Source of the DNA: Jiangella alba
Lineage (GTDB): Bacteria; Actinomycetota; Actinomycetes; Jiangellales; Jiangellaceae
Reading direction: 5' to 3'
Length of the DNA stretch: 64,000 nt
Assembly: GCF_900106035.1 (NCBI RefSeq)
Contig: NZ_FNUC01000004.1
Coordinates: forward strand, 2,294,001-2,358,000
Both the position numbers and the translations under genes were made by a program. Positions 37,053 through 45,890 of this stretch are shown piece after piece (within the stretch, counting starts at the first letter, position 1; each line of letters opens with the position of its first letter). The notes under the pieces are model-generated. The model ran no database searches, was not told where the DNA came from, and saw only the letters and a program-made list of their open reading frames with translations.

Positions 37053-38276
37053 TCATCGGCCGTCATCGGTGGAGCGCCACACCGCCTCCAGCACCCGCAT
37101 GGTGTTGCCCCCGAGCACCTTCGCGATGTCCGCATCAGAGTAGCCGTGCTGGACCAGCCAGCCGGTGATGTTATGGAAGCTTTCGCCCGGATTCTCGACA
37201 CCGGCGACGTAGTCGACCAGCGGGTGCTCGATGCGGTTCTCGTCCTTGTGCGCGTAGTTGCCCGCGTACGTCCGGTGCACCGCCACGTGGTCGCCGAACA
37301 TGGTGTCCGGGCCGAACGTCACGTGGTCGACGCCGACGAGGTCGACGCAGTACTGGAAGTGGTCCATGAAGGACTCCAGCGAGTGCTCTGGGTGCGCCTC
37401 GGACAGCGTGGTGTGCGGCGCGGCCTCGATGCCGATGACCCCGCCGCGCTCCGCGCACGCCTTGATGGTCTCGTCGGTCTTCAGCCGCGGGATCGGCCAG
37501 ACGGCGCGGGCGCCGGCGTGGGTGATCATCACCGGAACGGACGACGCCTCGATGACGTCGAGGCCGGTGCGGTCGCCGCAATGGGAGATGTCGATGGCCA
37601 TGCCGAGCTTGTTCATCCGCTCGACGGCGCGCCGGCCGAAGTGCGTCAGGCCGGCGTCGGAGCGCTCGGACAGCCCGGACCCGAGCAGGTTGGCCTGGGA
37701 GTAGGCGATGCCCAGCTGGCGCACGCCGAACCCGTACAGCATGTCGATGCGGTCCAGCTCGTTCTCGATCATCGTGGCGCACTCGAGCCCGGCGATCAGC
37801 GCGACCCTGCCGGCCGCCTTGGCGTCGCGGATGTCCTGCACGGTGGTGGCGTGCACGACGAAGTCCTGCTTGGCGAGGTCGGCCAGCCGGAAGCCGAGCG
37901 CGTAGATCAGGTCGTCCCACTTCCAGCCGTGCTGGCTGGTGACGCAGGACGCACCGGCCATGAAGTTGTCGACCACCGCGGTCAGCCCGGAGTGCGCCAG
38001 GCCCTCGTAGCCGGTGCGCTGCCGGCCGGTGCGGTTGTAGCGGCGGATGTCGTCCGGGTCCTCCGGCAGCACGACGGCGTGCTCGTGCAGCGAGATCACG
38101 ACGTTCTCGGCCAGCAGCCGGGCCACCCGGGCCCGCTCGTCCTCCGTCAGCCCGCCGTCATAGGCGGGGACGCGGCCGAGCTCGGCGGCCAGCCGGAAGT
38201 CCTGGTAGTCGGCGCCGGCCTTCAGGTACGAGTACGCGCGGTAGCCGTCGTACGCGGGGGCAGGGGAGGTGGTCAC
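37053..38276 (-). CDS. M19-type dipeptidase, variant copy A
   Basis: 407 residues from GTG 38276, chosen because GAGGAG lies four bases upstream; ATG 38294 overlaps the oppF stop and is the alternative. M19 zinc dipeptidases cleave dipeptides, beta-lactams and N-acyl amino acids. Seen: ALIAGLECATMIENELD (bridging Glu), IDISHCGDRTGLDVI and VMITHAGARAVWP (two His), and VGVDHVTFGPD (Asp). The first metal motif, usually H-x-D, reads SLHEHAVV here, H-x-H. Copy B at the other end of the operon has the same change. The two share long identical stretches such as GVIGIEAAPHTTLSE. No signal peptide, so it acts inside the cell. Confidence 0.85.
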   Translation of the reverse strand: MTTSPAPAYDGYRAYSYLKAGADYQDFRLAAELGRVPAYDGGLTEDERARVARLLAENVVISLHEHAVVLPEDPDDIRRYNRTGRQRTGYEGLAHSGLTAVVDNFMAGASCVTSQHGWKWDDLIYALGFRLADLAKQDFVVHATTVQDIRDAKAAGRVALIAGLECATMIENELDRIDMLYGFGVRQLGIAYSQANLLGSGLSERSDAGLTHFGRRAVERMNKLGMAIDISHCGDRTGLDVIEASSVPVMITHAGARAVWPIPRLKTDETIKACAERGGVIGIEAAPHTTLSEAHPEHSLESFMDHFQYCVDLVGVDHVTFGPDTMFGDHVAVHRTYAGNYAHKDENRIEHPLVDYVAGVENPGESFHNITGWLVQHGYSDADIAKVLGGNTMRVLEAVWRSTDDGR

Positions 38277-38290
38277 AGTGCTCCTCGTGG

Positions 38291-39295
38291 TCATGCGGTG
38301 GGGACAGGCATCGGGTGGTGGCAGGCGAACGCCTGACGGTGCCGGTCGTCGCCGGCGAGCAGCGGCTCGACGGTCGCGCACTCGTCCGTCGCCTTCCAGC
38401 AGCGGGTGCGGAACCGGCAGCCGGACGGCGGGTCCACCGGGCTCGGGGGGTCGCCCTCGAGCAGCCGGCGGGTGCGCCGGCCCCGCAGCTGCGGGTCCGG
38501 CATCGGCACGGCGGACAGCAGCGCCGACGTGTAGGGGTGCCGCGGAGCGTCGTAGACGTCGCGGCGCGCGCCCAGCTCGGCCAGCTTGCCGAGGTACATC
38601 ACGCCGACGCGGTCGGAGATGTGCCGGACGACGGACAGGTCATGCGCGATGAACACGTAGGCCAGCCCGAGCTCGCGCTGCAGCCGCTGGAACAGGTTCA
38701 CGACCTGCGCCTGGATCGACACGTCCAGGGCCGACACCGGCTCGTCGCAGACGATGACGTCGGGGGAGAGCGCGAGCGCGCGGGCGATGCCGATGCGCTG
38801 GCGCTGCCCGCCGGAGAACTGGAACGGGTACCGGTCGAGGTGGTCCGGGTCCAGGCCGACCAGCTCGACCAGTTCGGCGACGCGGGCCGCCTGCTGCTTG
38901 CGCGGCAGCAGGTCGCGGTGGATCTCGAACGGCTGGCGCAGCAGCTCGCGGACGGTGCGCCGCGGGTTCAGCGACGTGTACGGGTCCTGCAGCACGATCT
39001 GCACGCGGCGGCGCAGCTCCCGCGCCTCGCGGCCGCGGACGGCGTGGACGTCGGTGCCGCGGAACCGGACGACGCCGGACGTCGGCGTCTCCAGCCCGAC
39101 GATCATCCGGGCCAGCGTGGACTTCCCGCAGCCGGACTCGCCGACGATGCCGAGCGTCTCGCCGGCGTGCAGCTGGAAGCTGACGCCGTCGACGGCGCGG
39201 ACGGCCGGCGCCGGGCGTCCGGGCAGGACGGCGCGGCGACCGGCGAAGTGCCGGGTCAGGTTCTCGACCGAGAGCACCGGCTCAGACGCGGCCAT
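38291..39295 (-). CDS. oppF: Oligopeptide ABC transporter ATPase, OppF/DppF type
   Basis: 334 residues. Walker A GESGCGKST, signature FSGGQRQRIGIARALAL, Walker B VIVCDEPVSALDVS and the C-terminal oligopeptide-transporter block with CRFRTRCWKATDEC, a cysteine motif that binds an Fe-S cluster in this family. Paired with oppD, overlapping it by 14 bases. Part of the ten-gene operon. Confidence 0.92.
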   Translation of the reverse strand: MAASEPVLSVENLTRHFAGRRAVLPGRPAPAVRAVDGVSFQLHAGETLGIVGESGCGKSTLARMIVGLETPTSGVVRFRGTDVHAVRGREARELRRRVQIVLQDPYTSLNPRRTVRELLRQPFEIHRDLLPRKQQAARVAELVELVGLDPDHLDRYPFQFSGGQRQRIGIARALALSPDVIVCDEPVSALDVSIQAQVVNLFQRLQRELGLAYVFIAHDLSVVRHISDRVGVMYLGKLAELGARRDVYDAPRHPYTSALLSAVPMPDPQLRGRRTRRLLEGDPPSPVDPPSGCRFRTRCWKATDECATVEPLLAGDDRHRQAFACHHPMPVPTA

Positions 39296-40310
39296 GGAGC
39301 ACCTCCTCGTGACGGTGGCAGGCGCTGGCCCGGCCGGCCGGGAGCACCTGCGTGAGGTCCGGGCGCGACGTCGTGCACAGGTCGATCGCGACGTCGCAGC
39401 GGTTCGCGAACGCGCACCCGGCGACGCGGCTGAGCACGGTGGGCGGCGAGCCCGGGATCGCCCACAGCGCCTCGTCCTCGCGGTCCAGCCGTGGGATCGA
39501 GTGCAGCAGGCCGCGGGTGTACGGGTGTGCGGGCTTGGCGAACACGTCGTCGACGCGGCCGCGCTCGACGATGCGTCCCGCGTACATGACCGCCAGCGTG
39601 TCGGCGGTCTCGGCGACGACGCCGAGGTCGTGGGTGATGAGGATCATCCCCATGCCGGTCTCGTCCTGCAGGTCCAGCAGCAGGTCCATGATCTGCGCCT
39701 GGACGGTGACGTCGAGCGCCGTGGTGGGCTCGTCGGCGATGAGGACCCGCGGCTCGAGTGCCAGCGCCATGGCGATCATCGCGCGCTGGCGCATGCCGCC
39801 GGAGAACTGGTGCGGGTACTCCTTGGCCCGCCGCTCTGCCGCCGGGATGCGCACCCGCGCCATCAGCTCGACGGCGCCGGCGGCGGCCTCGCGCCGGCTC
39901 AGCCCGCGCCGGGTGCGCAGCAGCTCGGCGATCTGCTCGCCGACGGAGAAGACCGGGTTGAGCGCGGACAGCGCGTCCTGGAAGACGATCGCGATCTGCT
40001 CGCCGCTGACCAGCCGCCGCTCCTCGGCGGACACCGTGACCAGGTCCTTGCCGTCGAACAGCACCTGGCCGCCGGTGATGCGCCCGGGCGCGTCGATCAG
40101 GCCCATGACGGAGCGTGCGGTGACGGACTTGCCGGAGCCGGACTCGCCCAGCACCGCCAGCGTGCGCCCGGCGTACACGTCGAGGCTGACGTTCTGCACG
40201 ACCGGCCGGACGCCGTCGCGGGTGTCGAACTCGACGCTGAGGTCGCGCACGCTCAGGACCGGCGCGCCCTCGGCGGGCTTGCGCGGCGGGGCGACCATCG
40301 TCTCAGCCAT
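39282..40310 (-). CDS. oppD: Oligopeptide ABC transporter ATPase, OppD/DppD type
   Basis: 342 residues. Walker A GESGSGKSV, signature FSGGMRQRAMIAMALAL, Walker B VLIADEPTTALDVT, and the C-terminal CAFANRCDVAIDLC cysteine block. Energises peptide uptake with oppF and the two permeases encoded upstream. Overlaps the alpha/beta hydrolase gene by eight bases. Confidence 0.93.
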   Translation of the reverse strand: MAETMVAPPRKPAEGAPVLSVRDLSVEFDTRDGVRPVVQNVSLDVYAGRTLAVLGESGSGKSVTARSVMGLIDAPGRITGGQVLFDGKDLVTVSAEERRLVSGEQIAIVFQDALSALNPVFSVGEQIAELLRTRRGLSRREAAAGAVELMARVRIPAAERRAKEYPHQFSGGMRQRAMIAMALALEPRVLIADEPTTALDVTVQAQIMDLLLDLQDETGMGMILITHDLGVVAETADTLAVMYAGRIVERGRVDDVFAKPAHPYTRGLLHSIPRLDREDEALWAIPGSPPTVLSRVAGCAFANRCDVAIDLCTTSRPDLTQVLPAGRASACHRHEEVLHGRV

Positions 40311-41169
40311 GAGGGGTGACTCCCACGTCGCGCAGGAAGCCGCGCACCGTCGCCTGGAACAGCTCCGGCTCCTCCAGCTGCGGCGAGTGGCCGGAGTGCT
40401 CGAACACGACCAGCCGGCCGTCGGTGACGCTGCCGGCGATCAGCTCCGACGCCGGCACCGGCGTGCGCCAGTCGTGCCGCCCGACGGTGACCAGCACCGG
40501 GCAGGTGATCTCCGGCAGCCGCCCGGTGAGGTCGTACTTCGGCATGTTCACGCCGAACGCCGCGTTGTGCGTCGCGTAGTGGTACTGCGTGTTCGCCGCC
40601 TTTCGCTCGACCGCCGCGGGGTCGTACTTGTGGTCGTAGAGCGGCAGGATGGCCCGCCAGTACCGCTCGAACTCGGTGTTGTCGGCGAAGCCGCCGGTGC
40701 CGATGCGCTCGATCGCCCACGGGTCGATCGGGACGACGTCGAAGTCGCGGGCCCGCTCGACGGCCAGGTGGTCGTGCGAGGTGTCGGCGGCGGTGTCGCG
40801 CAGCACCAGCGCCCGGACCCGCTCCGGGTGCGCCAGCGTGTACTCCATCGCCAGGAAGCCGCCGTAGGAGCCGCCGGCCATGACGATGTCGCCGAGGTCG
40901 AGCCGGGTGCGGATCTCCTCGATGTCGGCCACCCACTGCTCGTGGCTGAACGGGCCGTCGTCGGAGGACGAGCCGGAGCCGCGCGCGTCGAACGTCACGA
41001 TCCGGTAGGCGTCGGCGAACGGGCCGAACGAGCGCAGCGGCTCGGCCCGCGAGCCCAGGCCGGGCGCGCCGTGGTGGACGACGATCGCCGGCGCGTCCTG
41101 CGGCCCGAGCTCCTCGATGACGAGGCGCGCGCCGTTGATGGTCTCGGTGTGGAGGCGGGAGGTCGTCAT
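40303..41169 (-). CDS. Alpha/beta hydrolase, proline iminopeptidase-like (S33)
   Basis: 288 residues. Nucleophile elbow GGSYGG (Ser at about residue 101), oxyanion segment VVHHGAPGLGS, DARGSGSSS typical of S33 enzymes, and the catalytic Asp/His in TVGRHDWRTPVPASE and VVFEHSGHSPQLEEPE. Such enzymes remove N-terminal proline or cleave amides and esters. In an operon with peptide uptake and dipeptidases it probably acts on the same imported compound. Its start overlaps the M24 stop by four bases. Confidence 0.88.
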   Translation of the reverse strand: MTTSRLHTETINGARLVIEELGPQDAPAIVVHHGAPGLGSRAEPLRSFGPFADAYRIVTFDARGSGSSSDDGPFSHEQWVADIEEIRTRLDLGDIVMAGGSYGGFLAMEYTLAHPERVRALVLRDTAADTSHDHLAVERARDFDVVPIDPWAIERIGTGGFADNTEFERYWRAILPLYDHKYDPAAVERKAANTQYHYATHNAAFGVNMPKYDLTGRLPEITCPVLVTVGRHDWRTPVPASELIAGSVTDGRLVVFEHSGHSPQLEEPELFQATVRGFLRDVGVTPHG

Positions 41170-42341
41170 GCCGGGATCACGTTCTCCTCGAGGGTGCGCG
41201 GGTAGGTGGTGAGCCGCTCAGGACCGTCGCCGGTGACCAGCACGGTGTCGGAGATGCGGTAGCCGCCGTGGCCGGGGACGTAGACGCCCGGCTCGCTGGA
41301 CAGCACCATGCCGGCGGCCAGCGGGGTCGGGTCGCCGTCCTCGACCCACGGCGCCTCGTGCTGCTGCACGCCGATGCCGTGGCCCTGACGGTGCCGCAGG
41401 TACTCGCCCAGCCCGTCGTCGCGGATGACGCCCAGGCACTCGGCGTTGACGTCGGCGCAGGTGCGGCCCAGGCGCATGGCCTCGGTGCCGACGTGTTGCG
41501 CGGTGCGGGCGGTCTCGAAGTAGCGGCGCTGGTCCGCGCTCGGCTCGCCGATGACGAACGTCCGCTCGCTCTCGACGAACCGGCTCAGCACGGCCGCGCC
41601 GAGCGACAGGATCAGGGTGTCGCCGCGCTGGACCCGGCGGCTGCTGGGCAGGCCGTGCGGGTTGGCGGCATTGGGCCCGGCGTAGACCAGCCCGCCGGCC
41701 AGTTTCGTCGTGAACACCACGTGGTCGTAGCGCTGGTAGACGAGGTCGGTGCCGTGGCCGATCACGTGGCGGGCGATCTCGCCCTCGCGCGGCAGCTCGC
41801 CGCCCGCGGCGATGGCGTCCTCGATGTAGGCGCGGCCGGCGGCCAGCATGGAGTCGCAGATGTCCGCGGCCTGCCGGTGCAGCGCGATCTCCTCCGGCGC
41901 CTTGGTCAGCCGCAGCCCGGCGACGACGTCCGTCGTCGTCCAGGTGGCGTCCGGCAGCACACCGCGCAGCCGGTCGAACGTCCCGACCGAGATCGACGAC
42001 GTGTAGGCGATGCGGGCGGAGCCGAGGCCGCGGTGGCGCAGCAGCCCGGCGAGGTGATCCTCGGGGCTGGTGACGCCGGGGTACTCGAAGTAGGTCTGGA
42101 CGGGCGCGTGGATGCGCTGCTGCTCGGCGTACTCGCGGTCCAGCTCGGGCACGAGCACGAACCGGTCGTGGTCGGCGCCGATCCACAGGTACACCGGGCG
42201 CTCGGTCACCGCGTAGCAGAACCCCACGAGGTAGGCGACGTCGGCGGGGTGGGTCACCAGCAGGCCGTCGTGGCCGTCGGCGCCGAGCCGCTCGACCACG
42301 CGGTCGAGGGCACCGAGGTAGAACGAGTCGGGCAGGTGCAC
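41166..42341 (-). CDS. M24 (pita-bread) hydrolase lacking metal ligands, creatinase-like
   Basis: 391 residues from GTG 42341. An N-terminal creatinase domain (1-150) and a C-terminal pita-bread domain. In metal-using M24 peptidases five ligands appear as D, D, H, E, E. Here the first Asp is Ser (ILSLGAAV), the second is Glu (FVESERTFVIG), the His is kept (GHGIGVQQHE), the first Glu is kept (LSSEPGVYV) and the last Glu is Ser (YRISDTV). Creatinase, a metal-free amidinohydrolase, shows the same kind of loss. So a C-N hydrolase without metal, or an inactive binding protein, is more likely than an Xaa-Pro aminopeptidase. Confidence 0.85.
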   Translation of the reverse strand: MHLPDSFYLGALDRVVERLGADGHDGLLVTHPADVAYLVGFCYAVTERPVYLWIGADHDRFVLVPELDREYAEQQRIHAPVQTYFEYPGVTSPEDHLAGLLRHRGLGSARIAYTSSISVGTFDRLRGVLPDATWTTTDVVAGLRLTKAPEEIALHRQAADICDSMLAAGRAYIEDAIAAGGELPREGEIARHVIGHGTDLVYQRYDHVVFTTKLAGGLVYAGPNAANPHGLPSSRRVQRGDTLILSLGAAVLSRFVESERTFVIGEPSADQRRYFETARTAQHVGTEAMRLGRTCADVNAECLGVIRDDGLGEYLRHRQGHGIGVQQHEAPWVEDGDPTPLAAGMVLSSEPGVYVPGHGGYRISDTVLVTGDGPERLTTYPRTLEENVIPA

Positions 42342-42344
42342 GGG

Positions 42345-43232
42345 TCACACTCCTCGGGTGCGCGGGTCGCGCGAGTCGTTGTAGCGGATGCCGGCGATGG
42401 TCGCGGCCAGCACGAGCAGCAGGATCGCCAGCGACGGGAACAGCGTCTGCCACCAGGCCGACGCGATGGTCCCGGAGCGCTGTGCGTTGAGCAGGATGCG
42501 GCCCCACGACCACGACGACGGGTCGCCCATGCCGAGGAAGGAGAGCCCGGCCTCGGCGATGACCGCGCGGGCCGCGGTGAGCAGCACGTTGACGACGACC
42601 AGCGGCATGACCGCCGGCAGGATCTCGCGGGAGATGATGCGCGACGCGCCGGCGCCGAGCACGCGGGCGCCGTCGATGTACGGCATCGCGGCGACGACCA
42701 GCCCGTTCGCCCGGATCATCCGGGTCACCTCGGGCCACGACAGCAGCCCGATGACGGTGATCAGCGTGACGACGCTCGGCCCGGCCAGCGCCGTCACCAG
42801 GATCATCAGCGGCAGCATCGGCAGCGACAGCATGACGTCGGTGGCGGTGGTGACGACCGGGTCCAGCCGCTTCACGTAGGCGGCGGCCAGGCCCAGCAGC
42901 GTGCCGATGCAGATCGCGATCAGCGACGCCACCGCACCCACCAGCAGGCTGATCCGGGTACCCCACACGACCTGGGCGAACACGTCCTGGCCGAGGTCGT
43001 CGGTGCCGAACCAGTGCGCCGCAGACGGCGGCTGCAGGATGTCGGTGCCCAGGCCGCTGGGGGAGTCCACGAACAACGGCCCGAAGATCGCGACCAGCGC
43101 GAACAGCGCCAGCACGCCCACCGACAGCCAGCCGGACGGCGCGGAGAAGAAGCCTCCGGAGCGACGGCGCCGGGTGCTGCTCAGCGCCGCCGCCTGGGGG
43201 TCGGCGACGAGGGACTGCGGCTCGGTGCTCAT
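42345..43232 (-). CDS. oppC: Oligopeptide ABC transporter permease, OppC/DppC type
   Basis: 295 residues. N-terminal cytoplasmic tail, a first helix VGVLALFALVAIFGPLFV, the characteristic HWFGTDDLGQDVFAQVVWGTRISL segment, then five more helices and the EAA-like loop ARVLGAGASRIISREILPAVMP. Forms the channel with oppB; overlaps it by four bases (ATGA). Confidence 0.93.
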   Translation of the reverse strand: MSTEPQSLVADPQAAALSSTRRRRSGGFFSAPSGWLSVGVLALFALVAIFGPLFVDSPSGLGTDILQPPSAAHWFGTDDLGQDVFAQVVWGTRISLLVGAVASLIAICIGTLLGLAAAYVKRLDPVVTTATDVMLSLPMLPLMILVTALAGPSVVTLITVIGLLSWPEVTRMIRANGLVVAAMPYIDGARVLGAGASRIISREILPAVMPLVVVNVLLTAARAVIAEAGLSFLGMGDPSSWSWGRILLNAQRSGTIASAWWQTLFPSLAILLLVLAATIAGIRYNDSRDPRTRGV

Positions 43233-44182
43233 GTGCGGATCCTTGGGTTGAGAACCATCGAGAGCAGGTCGGTGAGCAGGTTGGCCAGCACCACCGTCAC
43301 CGCGAGGATGACGAACGCGCCCTGCAGCACCGGGAAGTCCAGCTGCTGCACCGACTCGAAGATCAGCCGGCCGACGCCCGGATAGGCGAACACCGTCTCG
43401 GTCAGCACGGCGCCGCCGATGAGCGTGCCGAGCTGCAGGCCCATCAGCATCAGCGCCGGCAGCACCGCGTTGCGCAGCGCGTGCCGCCACACCACCCGGC
43501 GGTGAGTGAGGCCGCGCGAGCGGGCGCTGGTGATGTAGTCCTCACCGAGCACCTCGACCATGTTCGTCCGCAGTGTCAGCGCGTACGGCCCGAGCTGGAC
43601 CAGCACCAGCGAGAACAGCGGCAGCGCCAGATGGTGCAGCAGCGAGCCGTACGCCGCCAGCCCGCGGGTGTCCGGGTCGATGGCCTGCCCGATCGGGAAC
43701 CAGCCGAGGTTCGACCCGAACACCACCAGCAGCAGGATCGCGACGCTGGGGATGAACAGCGCGTTCGACGTGATGCCGAAGAACTGCACGGCGCGGTCGA
43801 CCATGCCGCCGCGGCCGACGGCGGCCTTCACGCCCAGCGGGATGCCGATCAGCAGGGTCAGCACGAACGCCGAGCCGGCCAGCAGCAGCGTCCACGGCAG
43901 CCGGTTCAGCAGCAGCTCGCTGACCGGCACCAGCTGCCGGAACGAGACACCGAGATTGCCCTGGACCAGTTGGCCCAGGTAGAGCACGTACTGCTGGAGG
44001 ATCGGCTTGTCGAGGCCGTACTGACTCCGGAGCGCGTCCTGCATCTCCGGAGTCATGTCGCCCTCCACCACCAGGAGGGTGGGGTCCGCCGGCAGCAGCC
44101 GCAGCAGGAAGAACGTCACCGTCACGGCGATCCAGATGGTCAGGATCGCGCGGAACAGCCGACTAGCGGCATACCTCAACAC
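43229..44182 (-). CDS. oppB: Oligopeptide ABC transporter permease, OppB/DppB type
   Basis: 317 residues. The start YAASRLFRAILTIWIAVTVTFFLLRLLP is the conserved first helix of OppB-type permeases. Six helices in all, with the ATPase-contact loop TSARSRGLTHRRVVWRHALRNAVLPAL. Partner of oppC. 58 bases follow the binding-protein gene. Confidence 0.93.
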   Translation of the reverse strand: MLRYAASRLFRAILTIWIAVTVTFFLLRLLPADPTLLVVEGDMTPEMQDALRSQYGLDKPILQQYVLYLGQLVQGNLGVSFRQLVPVSELLLNRLPWTLLLAGSAFVLTLLIGIPLGVKAAVGRGGMVDRAVQFFGITSNALFIPSVAILLLVVFGSNLGWFPIGQAIDPDTRGLAAYGSLLHHLALPLFSLVLVQLGPYALTLRTNMVEVLGEDYITSARSRGLTHRRVVWRHALRNAVLPALMLMGLQLGTLIGGAVLTETVFAYPGVGRLIFESVQQLDFPVLQGAFVILAVTVVLANLLTDLLSMVLNPRIRT

Positions 44183-44240
44183 GGTGTGCTACCCACCCTC
44201 CCGGTGTGTGACCATGACACTCATTGGCGAGAGAAGCCGG

Positions 44241-45890
44241 TCAGTCGACCGTCGTGACCTGGGACAGCGAGTAGCCGGTGACCATGCCGAGCAGGTCCGA
44301 CGGCGACGGGTCGAAGCCGGTGAACCGGTCGCCGCGGTACGCGAAGCGGAAGTTCTCCACGTACAGCGGGGTCAGCAGCGCCTGGTCGTGCACGTAGGCG
44401 TCGATGCCCTTGATCTTCTCCACGAACTGGTCCTGGTCGGCCGTCACCGCGGCGTCGTTCACCAGGGCGTCCAGCTCCGGGTCGGCGACCAGGTTGTAGT
44501 TGATCCCGCCCGGGTTGGACGACAGGTAGGTGCTGCGCAGCTGGTCCATCGGGTTGTCGAAGACACCCCACTGCGACAGGTCGATGTCGTACTCGCCGCC
44601 GCGGGTCCGGCTGAGGAACGTGTTCCGCTCGATGCAGGCGAGGTCGATCTGGATGCCCGCCTCGGCGGCGTCGTCGCGGACCACCTCGGCCACCCGGGTG
44701 AGGTTGGCGTTGGACTGGTCGCAGACCATCTCGAAGGCGAGGTCGTCGAGGATGCCGTCGCCGTTGGCGTCGGTGTAGCCGGCGCCCTCGAGCAGCGCGC
44801 GGGCGCCCTCGGGGTCGAACGGGTACGCCTCGAGGTCGGTGTTGTCGTAGTCGGCGAAGATCGGCGAGATCGGGCCGACCATCTCCTGGCCGTCGCCCTG
44901 CAGGATCGTCTCGATGATCGACTTGCTGTCGACGACCATCGACAGCGCCTGCCGCACCGCCTGGTCGGCCAGCACCGGGTTCTGCATGTTGTAGGTGAGG
45001 TGCGCGAAGCCGAGCGACCCGACCGTCTCGACCTCGATGTTCTCCTCGCCCTCCAGCGAGGCCACCGCGGACACCGGGACCGGCGTGCCCATGAGGTCGA
45101 TGTCGCCGTTGCGCAGCGCCAGGATCATCGTGTTGACGTCGGGGTACACGACGTACTCGACGGTCTCGACGGCGGCGCCGCCCTCGGGGGCGTACGGGTA
45201 GTTCTCGTTCGCCTTCAGGGTGTAGCGCTGGCCCTTGGTGGCGGACTCGAGGATGTACGCGCCGGCGCCGACCCAGTCGGTGTCGTTGGCGAACTGCGAG
45301 ACGTCGCCGACCTGGCTGAAGATGTGCTCGGGCACGACCCGCATCCAGAACCCGAGGCCCTCGGCGAACGGGGCGTACGGCTCGCTCAGCGTGAACGCGA
45401 CCGTCTGGTCGTCGCGCACCTCGATGCCGGTGACCCAGGTCAGCTTCGCCGCGACGTTGCCCAGCTGGTAGTCCATGATCGCCTGGGCGGTGAACGCGAC
45501 GTCCTTCGCCGTCACCGGCGTGCCGTCGGACCACTCGAAGTCGTCACGCAGGTGGAACACGACGACGCTGCCGTCGGCCTCGGTGGTGTACTCCTCGGCC
45601 AGCTCCGGCACCTTCTGCGCGTTCTCGTCGATGCGCAGCAGCGTCGGGTAGGTGGCGTTGAGGATCCAGCTGTCCGTCTTCGACAGCGACTGCAGCGGGT
45701 TGAAGTTCTCCATGTCCGTCGTGGTGCCGATGCGCAGCGTGGCGCCCCCGGCCTGCTCGCCCGAACCGTCGTTCGAGCCGCCGGCGGACTCGCCGCCGCC
45801 CTCGTTGAGCGAGCAGCCCGCGGTCGCGACGAGTGCCGCGACGGCGAGCGCCGCGCCGGCCTTGCGGATGTGTCCGATCGTGCCCTTCAC
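44241..45890 (-). CDS. oppA: Oligopeptide-binding lipoprotein, OppA/DppA type (SBP family 5)
   Basis: 549 residues from GTG 45890 with AGGAGG four bases upstream. Lipobox LVATAGCSLN (Cys at about 26), Gly/Ser-rich linker, and the family-5 peptide-binding fold (TLRIGTTTDMENFNPLQ, FHLRDDFEWSDGTPVTAKDVAFT, VRQALSMVVDSKSIIETIL). It captures the ligand outside the membrane. The start overlaps the upstream M19 stop (GTGA). Confidence 0.92.
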   Translation of the reverse strand: MKGTIGHIRKAGAALAVAALVATAGCSLNEGGGESAGGSNDGSGEQAGGATLRIGTTTDMENFNPLQSLSKTDSWILNATYPTLLRIDENAQKVPELAEEYTTEADGSVVVFHLRDDFEWSDGTPVTAKDVAFTAQAIMDYQLGNVAAKLTWVTGIEVRDDQTVAFTLSEPYAPFAEGLGFWMRVVPEHIFSQVGDVSQFANDTDWVGAGAYILESATKGQRYTLKANENYPYAPEGGAAVETVEYVVYPDVNTMILALRNGDIDLMGTPVPVSAVASLEGEENIEVETVGSLGFAHLTYNMQNPVLADQAVRQALSMVVDSKSIIETILQGDGQEMVGPISPIFADYDNTDLEAYPFDPEGARALLEGAGYTDANGDGILDDLAFEMVCDQSNANLTRVAEVVRDDAAEAGIQIDLACIERNTFLSRTRGGEYDIDLSQWGVFDNPMDQLRSTYLSSNPGGINYNLVADPELDALVNDAAVTADQDQFVEKIKGIDAYVHDQALLTPLYVENFRFAYRGDRFTGFDPSPSDLLGMVTGYSLSQVTTVD

